A stretch of 6,127 nt of DNA from an uncultured Clostridia bacterium. GTDB taxonomy: Bacteria > Bacillota > Clostridia > Christensenellales > Pumilibacteraceae. Each line of letters starts with the position of its first letter. Position 1 is the stretch's first letter. The translations under genes and the position numbers were made by a program. A model generated the notes under the pieces. That model searched no databases and had not been told where the DNA came from. It worked only from the letters and a program-made list of their open reading frames with translations. The stretch is from positions 1-6,127 of the forward strand of contig CANQUR010000096.1 of assembly GCA_947627075.1 (NCBI GenBank), written 5' to 3'. Positions 1 through 5,190 of this stretch are shown here, one piece after another.

Positions 1-1035
1 TCCGAAAAGATCATGCTTCAAAACAAAATAGATAAAAACGGCAATGGTCAATGCTATACATGTATGGGTTGTCGCAGTTTCCTTACGCCGTATGTCGACG
101 AAAACGGCAAGCCCAAATATTACGGCAGATTCAATCAAGGCGTTGTTACCGTAAATCTTGTGGATATCGGGCTTTCGGCAGGCAAGGATATGGATAAATT
201 CTGGAAAATCTTTGACGAGAGAATGGAGCTTTGTCACAGGGCTTTGCAATGCCGTCACGAACGTCTTACGGGCACGCTTTCGGACGCGGCTCCCATACTT
301 TGGCAGTACGGCGCGCTTTTAAGGCTCAAAAAAGGCGAAACTATCGATAAATATTTGCACGGCGGTTATTCCACATTGTCGCTCGGCTATGCTGGACTGT
401 GGGAATGCGTCTACGCGCTCATAGGCAAAAAGCTCACCGAGCCCGAGGGCGAAGAGCTTGGACTTGCCATAATGCGTAAACTCAATGAGTACACTGCAAA
501 GTGGAAAAAGGAGGAGAATATCGACTATTCGCTTTACGGCACGCCGCTCGAATCGACGACCTACAAGTTCGCAAAATGCTTGCAAAAGCGTTTTGGCATT
601 GTTCCCGGCGTTACCGACAAGAGCTATATCACAAACAGCTATCACGTTCACGTGACCGAACCTATCGACGCTTTTGAAAAGCTTGCTTTCGAAGCTAAAT
701 TCCAAGCGCTTTCGCCCGGAGGAGCGATAAGCTATGTCGAAGTGCCCGATATGCAACACAATCTCGACGCCGTGTTGAGCGTCATGAAGTTCATCTACGA
801 CCATATAATGTATGCCGAGCTCAACACCAAGAGCGATTATTGTCAAGTCTGCGGCTATGACGGCGAGATCGAGATACGCGAGGACGACGGGAAGCTTGTT
901 TGGACTTGTCCCAATTGCGGAAACAAGGATCAAGACAAAATGAACGTTGCTCGCAGGACATGCGGATATATAGGTACACAATTTTGGAATCAAGGCAGAA
1001 CGCAAGAGATCAAGGAAAGAGTTCTGCACTTATAA
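1..1035 (+). CDS. nrdD: Anaerobic ribonucleoside-triphosphate reductase, C-terminal part (5' truncated by window)
   Basis: Class III ribonucleotide reductase, a cytoplasmic glycyl-radical enzyme that makes dNTPs from NTPs without oxygen. The reading frame is open to base 1 (first codons S-E-K-I-M), so the gene begins upstream; the ATP-cone and N-terminal barrel are missing here. Numbering from the ATG at base 13, the MGCRSF motif holds Cys20, the equivalent of the thiyl-radical cysteine of known NrdD proteins. Four cysteines (C277, C280, C299, C302) form the C-terminal zinc site. The glycyl-radical loop RRTCGYIG follows, with Gly318 as the radical glycine, and the protein ends 22 residues later, as is usual. 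The YGTPLEST stretch also matches the family. The NrdG activase gene follows directly. Identity is very secure; only the N-terminus is unseen. Confidence 0.97.
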   Translation, partial: SEKIMLQNKIDKNGNGQCYTCMGCRSFLTPYVDENGKPKYYGRFNQGVVTVNLVDIGLSAGKDMDKFWKIFDERMELCHRALQCRHERLTGTLSDAAPILWQYGALLRLKKGETIDKYLHGGYSTLSLGYAGLWECVYALIGKKLTEPEGEELGLAIMRKLNEYTAKWKKEENIDYSLYGTPLESTTYKFAKCLQKRFGIVPGVTDKSYITNSYHVHVTEPIDAFEKLAFEAKFQALSPGGAISYVEVPDMQHNLDAVLSVMKFIYDHIMYAELNTKSDYCQVCGYDGEIEIREDDGKLVWTCPNCGNKDQDKMNVARRTCGYIGTQFWNQGRTQEIKERVLHL

Positions 1036-1044
1036 AAGGAGAAG

Positions 1045-1074
1045 GCGGAGCGTTTCATACGTTCCGCTGTTTTT
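1045..1074 (+). terminator. Hairpin with T-run between nrdD and nrdG (attenuator or structural element)
   Basis: Bases 1045-1053 pair with 1059-1067 (GCGGAGCGT against ACGTTCCGC, one G-U pair), leaving a five-base loop. A run of five T lies at 1070-1074. This has the form of a rho-independent terminator, but it sits inside an apparent nrdD-nrdG operon and ends six bases before the nrdG start codon. It could be a partial terminator that lowers nrdG relative to nrdD, or a structure that affects nrdG translation. Confidence 0.55.
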
Positions 1075-1079
1075 AAGAT

Positions 1080-1607
1080 ATGTATTACGGAAAAATCAAA
1101 AATTGCGATATCGCGGACGGACCGGGAGTAAGGGTGTCGCTGTTTGTTTCGGGTTGCACCAATCATTGCGAAAGCTGCTTTCAGCCCGAAACATGGAATT
1201 TCGAATACGGCAGTCCGTTTACTACGGAAACAGAAAACGATATATTGACAATGCTGTCGCCCTCGTTCATAAGCGGGCTTACCGTGCTTGGCGGCGAGCC
1301 GTTTGAGCCGAGCAATCAAAGCGCGCTTTTACCTTTTTTGCGCAAAGTAAGGGCAAAATTCCCCCAAAAGACCATATGGATATATTCGGGCTTCACCTAC
1401 GAGGAGCTTTGTTCAAAGGACGCTCATCCTCATTGCAAGGAAACGATCGAGATATTAAAGCTGTGCGACGTGCTCGTGGACGGCAGATTTGTTCAGGCGA
1501 AAAAGGATATAACGCTTTTGTTTAGAGGCTCGTCAAATCAAAGACTCATAGACCTTAAAAAAACACTGGAAAGCGGTTTTGTTGTTCCTTGGCAGCAGGC
1601 ACAATAA
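1080..1607 (+). CDS. nrdG: Anaerobic ribonucleotide reductase-activating protein (radical SAM)
   Basis: Activase that uses a [4Fe-4S] cluster and S-adenosylmethionine to generate the glycyl radical on NrdD. The 175-residue length is typical. The N-terminus MYYGKIKNCDIADGPGVRVS fits the family and fixes the start at 1080. The radical-SAM cluster motif CxxxCxxC is C26, C30 and C33. GGEP (71-74) is the SAM-contacting motif, and LVDGRF (132-137) followed by RGSSNQRLID (149-158) is the NrdG signature. It lies 44 bases after nrdD, so co-transcription is expected. No Shine-Dalgarno sequence lies within 5-12 bases of the ATG; the nearest purine block (AAGGAGAAGG, 1036-1045) is on the far side of the intergenic hairpin. 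Function is very secure. Confidence 0.97.
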   Translation: MYYGKIKNCDIADGPGVRVSLFVSGCTNHCESCFQPETWNFEYGSPFTTETENDILTMLSPSFISGLTVLGGEPFEPSNQSALLPFLRKVRAKFPQKTIWIYSGFTYEELCSKDAHPHCKETIEILKLCDVLVDGRFVQAKKDITLLFRGSSNQRLIDLKKTLESGFVVPWQQAQ

Positions 1608-1625
1608 AAAATCGGAAAATTTTTT
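1606..1625 (+). terminator. Weak AT-only hairpin after nrdG
   Basis: A6T (1606-1612) can pair with AT6 (1619-1625) around a six-base loop, right at the nrdG stop codon. All pairs are A-T, so the stem is weak and the T arm doubles as the T-run. It may end nrdDG transcription, but it could be chance in AT-rich DNA. Confidence 0.3.
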
Positions 1626-1631
1626 GCAAAA

Positions 1632-1674
1632 TTATTGATTTTGGCGAATATATATGTTATAATGAAATCAATAA
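1632..1674 (+). promoter_or_regulatory. Sigma-A type promoter bracketed by a 10-bp inverted repeat
   Basis: The -35 box is TTGATT (1635-1640), followed by a 17-base spacer and a perfect -10 box TATAAT (1658-1663) with an extended TG at 1655-1656. The expected transcription start is near 1670. A perfect 10-base inverted repeat flanks the core: TTATTGATTT at 1632-1641 and AAATCAATAA at 1665-1674. The left arm covers the -35 box and the right arm covers the start site, a typical arrangement for a repressor site, though no regulator is identified. It drives the small membrane protein gene that starts at 1693. Confidence 0.85.
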
Positions 1675-1692
1675 AATTACGGAGGTAAAATT

Positions 1693-1929
1693 ATGGCTAT
1701 TGTAGATTCATTCAAAAGATTGCCAAGGCTGGTTCAGATCCTTTTACTTTTGATCCCCGGTGTCAACTGGATAACCGAAGTTTTGGTAAGAGGTTCGGCG
1801 GCTTTGCACGGTAAAGCTTTGAAACAGATCGTATTCCTTATCCTTGCGATCATACCCGTAACAGGTGTGATCCTCGGTTGGGCGGATCTCATTTGGTGCT
1901 TGCTTTTCAAGCGACTTATTTTGACCTAA
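1693..1929 (+). CDS. Small hydrophobic membrane protein, unknown function (paralogue of the gene at 2105)
   Basis: A 78-residue protein that I cannot assign to a named family. It has an excellent ribosome binding site (GGAGGT, 1681-1686, six bases before the ATG), its own promoter and a strong terminator, so it is very likely a real, separately transcribed gene. A short polar N-terminus with K8, R9 and R12 precedes a hydrophobic segment at about 10-33. A basic, polar loop (R33 to K44) is followed by a second long hydrophobic segment at about 45-72, containing an acidic residue (D65), and a basic end (K73, R74). This suggests an inner-membrane protein with two helices, or three if the second segment breaks at P55. 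It aligns over its length with the 79-residue product encoded at 2105: both share LP, V, LL, IP in the first helix and a D at position 65. It loosely recalls the two-helix Pmp3/YqaE proteins, but I see no clear motif to support that. Confidence 0.85.
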   Translation: MAIVDSFKRLPRLVQILLLLIPGVNWITEVLVRGSAALHGKALKQIVFLILAIIPVTGVILGWADLIWCLLFKRLILT

Positions 1930-1945
1930 TAGGTAAAGACGACAG

Positions 1946-1974
1946 AAAAATCCGAAGATCATCTTCGGATTTTT
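1946..1974. terminator. Strong rho-independent terminator after the first small membrane protein gene
   Basis: A perfect 13-bp stem (AAAAATCCGAAGA at 1946-1958 with its complement at 1962-1974) closes a three-base loop. The A and T arms allow it to work in both directions. It starts 16 bases after the stop codon at 1927-1929 and isolates that gene from the next one. Confidence 0.92.
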
Positions 1975-2038
1975 CATGTGAAAAAACAAGAATATGCCGT
2001 ATTTTATAAATAAATTTTATTTGATACCGCAAAAATCC

Positions 2039-2077
2039 TTGCCATTAAATAAAAATAGGTGTACAATAATTATTGTA
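2039..2077 (+). promoter_or_regulatory. Promoter with a 16-bp perfect palindrome over the -10 and start region
   Basis: The -35 box is TTGCCA (2039-2044), then a 17-base spacer and a -10 box TACAAT (2062-2067). The perfect palindrome TACAATAATTATTGTA (2062-2077) begins at the -10 box and runs over the expected start near 2074, an operator-like position. The spacer holds AAATAGGTG directly before the -10 box, which is also found in the ferritin promoter. The palindrome is AT-rich and only generally like Fur/PerR-type boxes, so the regulator is unknown. It drives the gene at 2105. Confidence 0.78.
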
Positions 2078-2104
2078 TAAATAAACAAAAAAAGGAGAAT
2101 AAAA

Positions 2105-2344
2105 ATGCAAGATCTTATCAAACAAGTAAACGGTTTACCGCTTATAGTAAAGTTGCTTCTCTGCATCCCCGTAGTTGAAATATTCTATGGTATATGCAGA
2201 ATTATCAACCAATTGACAAAGGGAAATATCAATATACTTTATTTGGTTTTGGCGATCTTAACTGTCATACCCGGCGCTGCATTTATGTGGATCGTCGATA
2301 TTATCTGCGTATTGCTCAACGGACACGCATTCTTGCTTGGTTAA
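2105..2344 (+). CDS. Small hydrophobic membrane protein, unknown function (paralogue of the gene at 1693)
   Basis: A 79-residue protein of no family I can name. A strong AAGGAG site (2092-2097) lies seven bases before the ATG, with a promoter upstream and a strong terminator 17 bases downstream. Two hydrophobic stretches, about 11-34 and 44-71, are joined by a short polar loop around K39-N43. It matches the 78-residue product encoded at 1693 in layout and in scattered residues: the N-terminal LP, the LL and IP of the first helix, LAI in the second helix, and D65 near the end of the second helix. Few residues are strictly shared, so the duplication is old or selection on sequence is loose. It is predicted to sit in the cytoplasmic membrane. 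Two glycines and a short non-charged tail end the protein, unlike the basic end of its paralogue. Confidence 0.85.
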   Translation: MQDLIKQVNGLPLIVKLLLCIPVVEIFYGICRIINQLTKGNINILYLVLAILTVIPGAAFMWIVDIICVLLNGHAFLLG

Positions 2345-2361
2345 TTAATGAGTTAAAAGGG

Positions 2362-2397
2362 AAGACTGTTTCATTGGGTTGGGACAGTCTTTTTTTT
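2362..2397 (+). terminator. Rho-independent terminator between the second small membrane gene and the SGNH hydrolase gene
   Basis: AAGACTGT (2362-2369) pairs perfectly with ACAGTCTT (2384-2391) around a 14-base loop rich in G and T, and is followed by six more T (2392-2397). It begins 17 bases after the stop codon at 2342-2344. The next gene starts only 18 bases beyond the T-run. Confidence 0.9.
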
Positions 2398-2415
2398 ATT
2401 GGGAATTCTAAAATT

Positions 2416-3081
2416 ATGAAAATGGATTATAAAGACAAATATTTTTCGATACTCGGAGATTCGATCAGTGCCCTTTGTAATTCCGTTCCGCCCGAATACG
2501 CCTATTATGATTCCGAAAAGGCGCCTCTTACCGGTGTGCTATTCAATCGCGATATTTGGTGGGGCATGATCATAGATGCATTGCAAGGGAAATTATTGGT
2601 GAACAATTCGTTTTCGGGCAGTACAGTATGTAAATGCAAGGATATGGAAATAGGCTCGTACGGCTGCAGCAATGAAAGAACTTCGGCATTACATAAGTGC
2701 GATGTTATGCCCGATGTGATAATGGTAAATTTAGGCTCGAACGATTGTGGGAAGGGCGTTTGCGTAGACATTTTCGAAAAGGGATACAAAGAAATGCTTA
2801 TTAAGCTCAAAGACAATTATCCGCTTGCGGATATTTGGTGTTTGAGCTTGTGTGATTTTACTTGGATAGATCGCTTGGATCCGAGCAGAGTAGTGGAAAG
2901 TAAAGAGATCTTGAAATACAATAAAGTCATAAAAGAATGCGCAATGGCATTCGGCTGCAGATATTTCGACGTAATGGGTAAGTCAAAAGACCATGATTAC
3001 GTCACTGTCGACGGAGTACATCCTACGCGAGAGGGTATGAGCGCCATTGCCGAACAAGTGCTTGCCTTGTTTGAAAAATGA
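2416..3081 (+). CDS. SGNH/GDSL-family hydrolase (esterase or acylhydrolase), cytoplasmic
   Basis: A 221-residue hydrolase with all SGNH blocks: GDS with Ser16 (block I), SFSGS with Gly68 (block II), GSND with Asn109 (block III), and DGVHP with Asp199 and His202 (block V). These give the catalytic Ser-Asp-His triad and the oxyanion hole. The family includes esterases, lipases and carbohydrate deacetylases; the substrate cannot be told from sequence. There is no signal peptide, so it is probably cytoplasmic. It is rich in cysteine (11 of 221). The start is uncertain. ATG 2416 or ATG 2422 puts the GDS motif at the normal distance from the N-terminus, but only a weak GGGA (2401-2404) precedes them. 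The frame stays open further upstream through the terminator, with an in-frame TTG at 2374. No promoter is evident between the upstream terminator and the start, so expression probably depends on read-through. Confidence 0.9.
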   Translation: MKMDYKDKYFSILGDSISALCNSVPPEYAYYDSEKAPLTGVLFNRDIWWGMIIDALQGKLLVNNSFSGSTVCKCKDMEIGSYGCSNERTSALHKCDVMPDVIMVNLGSNDCGKGVCVDIFEKGYKEMLIKLKDNYPLADIWCLSLCDFTWIDRLDPSRVVESKEILKYNKVIKECAMAFGCRYFDVMGKSKDHDYVTVDGVHPTREGMSAIAEQVLALFEK

Positions 3082-3114
3082 TAAAAATATTTTTTGCCGA
3101 CCCCTTAAAAATTC

Positions 3115-3143
3115 TTGTCAACCGAAAAAAATAGGTGTAAAAT
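3115..3143 (+). promoter_or_regulatory. Ferritin gene promoter
   Basis: The -35 box is TTGTCA (3115-3120) and the -10 box is TAAAAT (3138-3143), with a 17-base spacer; each box is one base off consensus. The spacer ends with AAATAGGTG, identical in sequence and placement to the promoter at 2039-2067. The expected transcription start is near 3150. I do not see a Fur-type palindrome here. Confidence 0.82.
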
Positions 3144-3150
3144 AAGATTG

Positions 3151-3171
3151 GATGCAAACGGATTTGCAATC
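3151..3171 (+). promoter_or_regulatory. Stem-loop at the 5' end of the ferritin transcript
   Basis: GATGCAAA (3151-3158) can pair with TTTGC and ATC (3163-3167 and 3169-3171), leaving one bulged A and a four-base CGGA loop. It lies at the expected 5' end of the mRNA, so it may protect the transcript, or in DNA form it may be an operator. The role is inferred only. Confidence 0.4.
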
Positions 3172-3193
3172 GAAAAAACAGGAGGAAAAAATT

Positions 3194-3712
3194 ATGTTGA
3201 ATAAAAAGATCGCCGAAATGCTCAACGATCAAATAACAAAAGAGCTTTACTCGGCATATCTCTATCTCGATTTCGCCAACTACTATGCCGACGAGGGACT
3301 TGAAGGCTTTGCGCATTGGTACGAGGTACAGGCACAAGAGGAGCGCGATCATGCCTTCATGTTCAGACGCTATCTCATCGACAACGGTATCCGTGTGGAA
3401 TTCAAGGCTATCGATAAGCCCGACAAGGTTTTCAAGAGCCATCTCGATCCGCTTAAGGCAGGCTATGAGCATGAGCAATATGTGACCTCGCTCATCACCG
3501 CTATCTATCATGAGGCCTTTGAGCAAAAAGATTATCGCACGATGCAATTCCTCGATTGGTTCATAAAGGAGCAAGGCGAGGAGGAGACCAACGCCGACGA
3601 CATGATAAAGAAGATGAAGCTTTTCGGCGGCGATGCAAAGGGACTTTATGCTCTCAATCAAGAGCTTATGGCGAGAGTTTATGCACCCTCGACTACAGGC
3701 CCCGCAATGTAA
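3194..3712 (+). CDS. ftnA: Bacterial non-haem ferritin
   Basis: Iron-storage ferritin of 172 residues, the usual size for FtnA-type proteins, which assemble into a 24-subunit cytoplasmic shell. The start at 3194 is chosen because AGGAGG (3180-3185) lies eight bases upstream and the protein then begins MLNKKIAEML, as in the family. An in-frame ATG at 3152 sits at the predicted transcription start and lacks a ribosome binding site. With this start the ferroxidase residues fall at the same numbers as in E. coli FtnA: Glu17, Glu50 and His53 (site A), Glu94 and Glu130 (site B), and Glu49, Glu126 and Glu129 (site C), with Tyr24 and Gln127 also present. It should oxidise Fe(II) with oxygen or peroxide and store the ferric mineral, which would help protect an anaerobe from oxidative damage. 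It has its own promoter and terminator. Confidence 0.97.
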   Translation: MLNKKIAEMLNDQITKELYSAYLYLDFANYYADEGLEGFAHWYEVQAQEERDHAFMFRRYLIDNGIRVEFKAIDKPDKVFKSHLDPLKAGYEHEQYVTSLITAIYHEAFEQKDYRTMQFLDWFIKEQGEEETNADDMIKKMKLFGGDAKGLYALNQELMARVYAPSTTGPAM

Positions 3713-3740
3713 CAAAATAAATACTGTCGATAATTTGCTA

Positions 3741-3777
3741 ACGGAATGGGCGTGGTGTAAATCACGCCTTTTTCCGT
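3741..3777 (+). terminator. Rho-independent terminator after ferritin
   Basis: GGCGTG (3749-3754) pairs with CACGCC (3763-3768) and is followed by TTTTT (3769-3773). Outer arms ACGGAA (3741-3746) and TTCCGT (3772-3777) can extend the stem. It lies 28 bases after the ferritin stop codon at 3710-3712. Confidence 0.9.
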
Positions 3778-3811
3778 GTAATAGCTAAAACAAGACTTAT
3801 TATGAGACGCA

Positions 3812-3844
3812 AAAAAGAGTTGATATTTTCGATCGACTCTTTTT
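3812..3844. terminator. Bidirectional terminator between the convergent ferritin and lipoprotein genes
   Basis: Bases 3812-3824 pair with 3832-3844 in a 13-bp stem that has one T-G position, around a seven-base loop. Stem ends of A-run and T-run give a U-tract on either strand. Since ferritin already has a terminator just upstream, this one most likely serves the minus-strand lipoprotein gene, whose stop codon is 28 bases away. Confidence 0.88.
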
Positions 3845-3872
3845 ATGTGCTTTATAAATATGTATTGCTTTT

Positions 3873-5177
3873 TTAATAGTTTTCGATGCCCATTTTTTTT
3901 GCGCTTGCTATTCGGTCTTTATCCATTTGCTTTATGCATTCTTCCACACTTAAGGCACCTTTGAACATTTCGTTGAGTACTTTGCACATTTCGTCTGCGC
4001 TGTAGGCGATGATCTTTGTCGAAGCGGTGGAAACGCGTTCCTTGTCCGCGATCGAGGTTTTTGCGTCAGTCACCATTTGCGATTGAATATTGGTTGTCAT
4101 ACCTTTGAAGCAATTTACAGTGGAAATGCCGTCGAATGCCATATTGTAATTTGATGGCGTTGCGCAGAATGCGAGAAAGTCGAGCGCGGCGTCGCGTTTT
4201 TCACTGTTTTTTGGGACCATCATCATATTCAGATTGCCGCCCTCATAGGTTCCGTTATCCTCTGTGCCAAGGAAAACGGGCATCAACGCAAAGTCATCTA
4301 TCGTATACTTTCCGGGCTTAAAATCGGTATAAAACCAGGTATCCCAGATGAACGCCATAACGGCTTTGCCCGTGCTCAAATCTTTGCTTATCTCATTCCA
4401 GCCGGTGTTAAGGAAGTTGTTACCAAACCAGCCTTTTTTTGCGGCGTCGTGTATCCATTGAACCATATCCTTGACTTCGGGTATTTCGGAATAGGTGAGT
4501 TCGTTGCGATTGAGGGCATCAAGCGTTTCGGGATCGTCCGCAAAAATGGGATCGAGTCCGAATTGAAGCATCCAGCTGCAACCGTTTGCCGGCCAACATA
4601 TAGGCGCCAATTGATTTTGTTCGTTGGAAAATTCCATTATATTTTCGCAAAGATTGTTAAAGCCGATTTGAGAATGAGCGGGTTCGAGCCCCATTTCGTC
4701 GAGCAACGTCTTGTTGTAGTAACAGCCGGAAACCGAACTTTCCCAAAACGGGAGTCCCAAAAGCTTGCCGTTTTGATCGGTGCAATATGCCTTTGCGCTA
4801 TCCGTAAGATCGCTTACCCAGCTTTCGTCATTCAGATAATAAAAGTTGCTTTCTATATCGAATTTGTTGAGATCGGCGTTATGAAAGTGGAAGAATATGT
4901 CCGGAATATTGCCGTTTTCGAAATCCCTAACCGCATATTCTTCAAAATCTTTGTCCTCATATTCCACGATTTTGAGCGTTTTGCCTGTATTTTCATATGC
5001 TCTGAAAATACGTTGCATATATTCTTTTTCCATATCGCTTTTTTTGCCGAGTACGATCAAAGCGTTAGGGTCGTCATGTACGATGGGCTTTTTTTTGTTG
5101 TCGTCATTGCACGCTATACAACAAAACAACATAAGTAAAGCGGTAACGATCGCAAATATAATTTTTCTTTGTTTCAT
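3873..5177 (-). CDS. Extracellular solute-binding lipoprotein, family 1 (sugar-type)
   Basis: A 434-residue binding protein resembling the family 1 (CUT1 ABC transporter) sugar-binding proteins. A basic start (MKQRK), a hydrophobic stretch (6-22) and a CIAC lipobox with Cys23 mark a lipoprotein signal; position -3 is Cys rather than the usual Leu. A polar linker (NDDNKKK) follows. Family-like features are the NIPDIFFHFHNADL region near residues 89-102, GLPFWESSVSGCYYNKTLLDEMGL in the middle, the TGKAVMAFIWDTWF stretch, and GGNLNMMMVPKNSEKRDAALDFLAF towards the C-terminus. The ligand is not predictable. The ribosome binding site (GGGAG on the minus strand, 5184-5188) lies just before the ATG. 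It follows the hybrid kinase gene by 13 bases and is the last gene of that operon. No permease or ATPase gene is visible, so it may act with the kinase or with permeases encoded elsewhere. Confidence 0.92.
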   Translation of the reverse strand: MKQRKIIFAIVTALLMLFCCIACNDDNKKKPIVHDDPNALIVLGKKSDMEKEYMQRIFRAYENTGKTLKIVEYEDKDFEEYAVRDFENGNIPDIFFHFHNADLNKFDIESNFYYLNDESWVSDLTDSAKAYCTDQNGKLLGLPFWESSVSGCYYNKTLLDEMGLEPAHSQIGFNNLCENIMEFSNEQNQLAPICWPANGCSWMLQFGLDPIFADDPETLDALNRNELTYSEIPEVKDMVQWIHDAAKKGWFGNNFLNTGWNEISKDLSTGKAVMAFIWDTWFYTDFKPGKYTIDDFALMPVFLGTEDNGTYEGGNLNMMMVPKNSEKRDAALDFLAFCATPSNYNMAFDGISTVNCFKGMTTNIQSQMVTDAKTSIADKERVSTASTKIIAYSADEMCKVLNEMFKGALSVEECIKQMDKDRIASAKKMGIENY

Positions 5178-5190
5178 TTTTTTCTCCCTT

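Noticed and set aside
319..1029. Open frame of 236 codons on the minus strand opposite nrdD
   Set aside because: It lies wholly within a certain glycyl-radical enzyme gene, has no ribosome binding site of note and no recognisable domain; it is a shadow of nrdD codon use.
2010..2030. AT palindrome AATAAATTTTATT as a regulatory site
   Set aside because: It is made only of A and T in a very AT-rich gap and lies upstream of the promoter, so it is likely chance.
2194..2415. In-frame extension of the SGNH hydrolase back into the preceding small gene
   Set aside because: It overlaps a convincing gene in another frame and a strong terminator, and the added residues are not like an SGNH N-terminus.
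3082..3114. AT-rich stretch after the SGNH stop codon as a terminator
   Set aside because: Only a short A/T palindrome (AAAAATATTTTT) is present with no GC stem, so I do not call a terminator here.
3152..3193. Upstream in-frame ATG that would add 14 residues to ferritin
   Set aside because: It falls at the predicted transcription start, has no ribosome binding site, and gives an N-terminus unlike other ferritins; the ATG at 3194 has AGGAGG at the right distance and puts the ferroxidase residues at the expected numbers.
3023..3715. Open frame of 230 codons on the minus strand opposite ferritin
   Set aside because: It covers ferritin and its promoter region on the opposite strand, with no supporting signals.
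4449..5138. Open frame of 229 codons on the plus strand opposite the lipoprotein gene
   Set aside because: The minus-strand frame has a clear lipoprotein signal, ribosome binding site and family features, so the plus-strand frame is a shadow.
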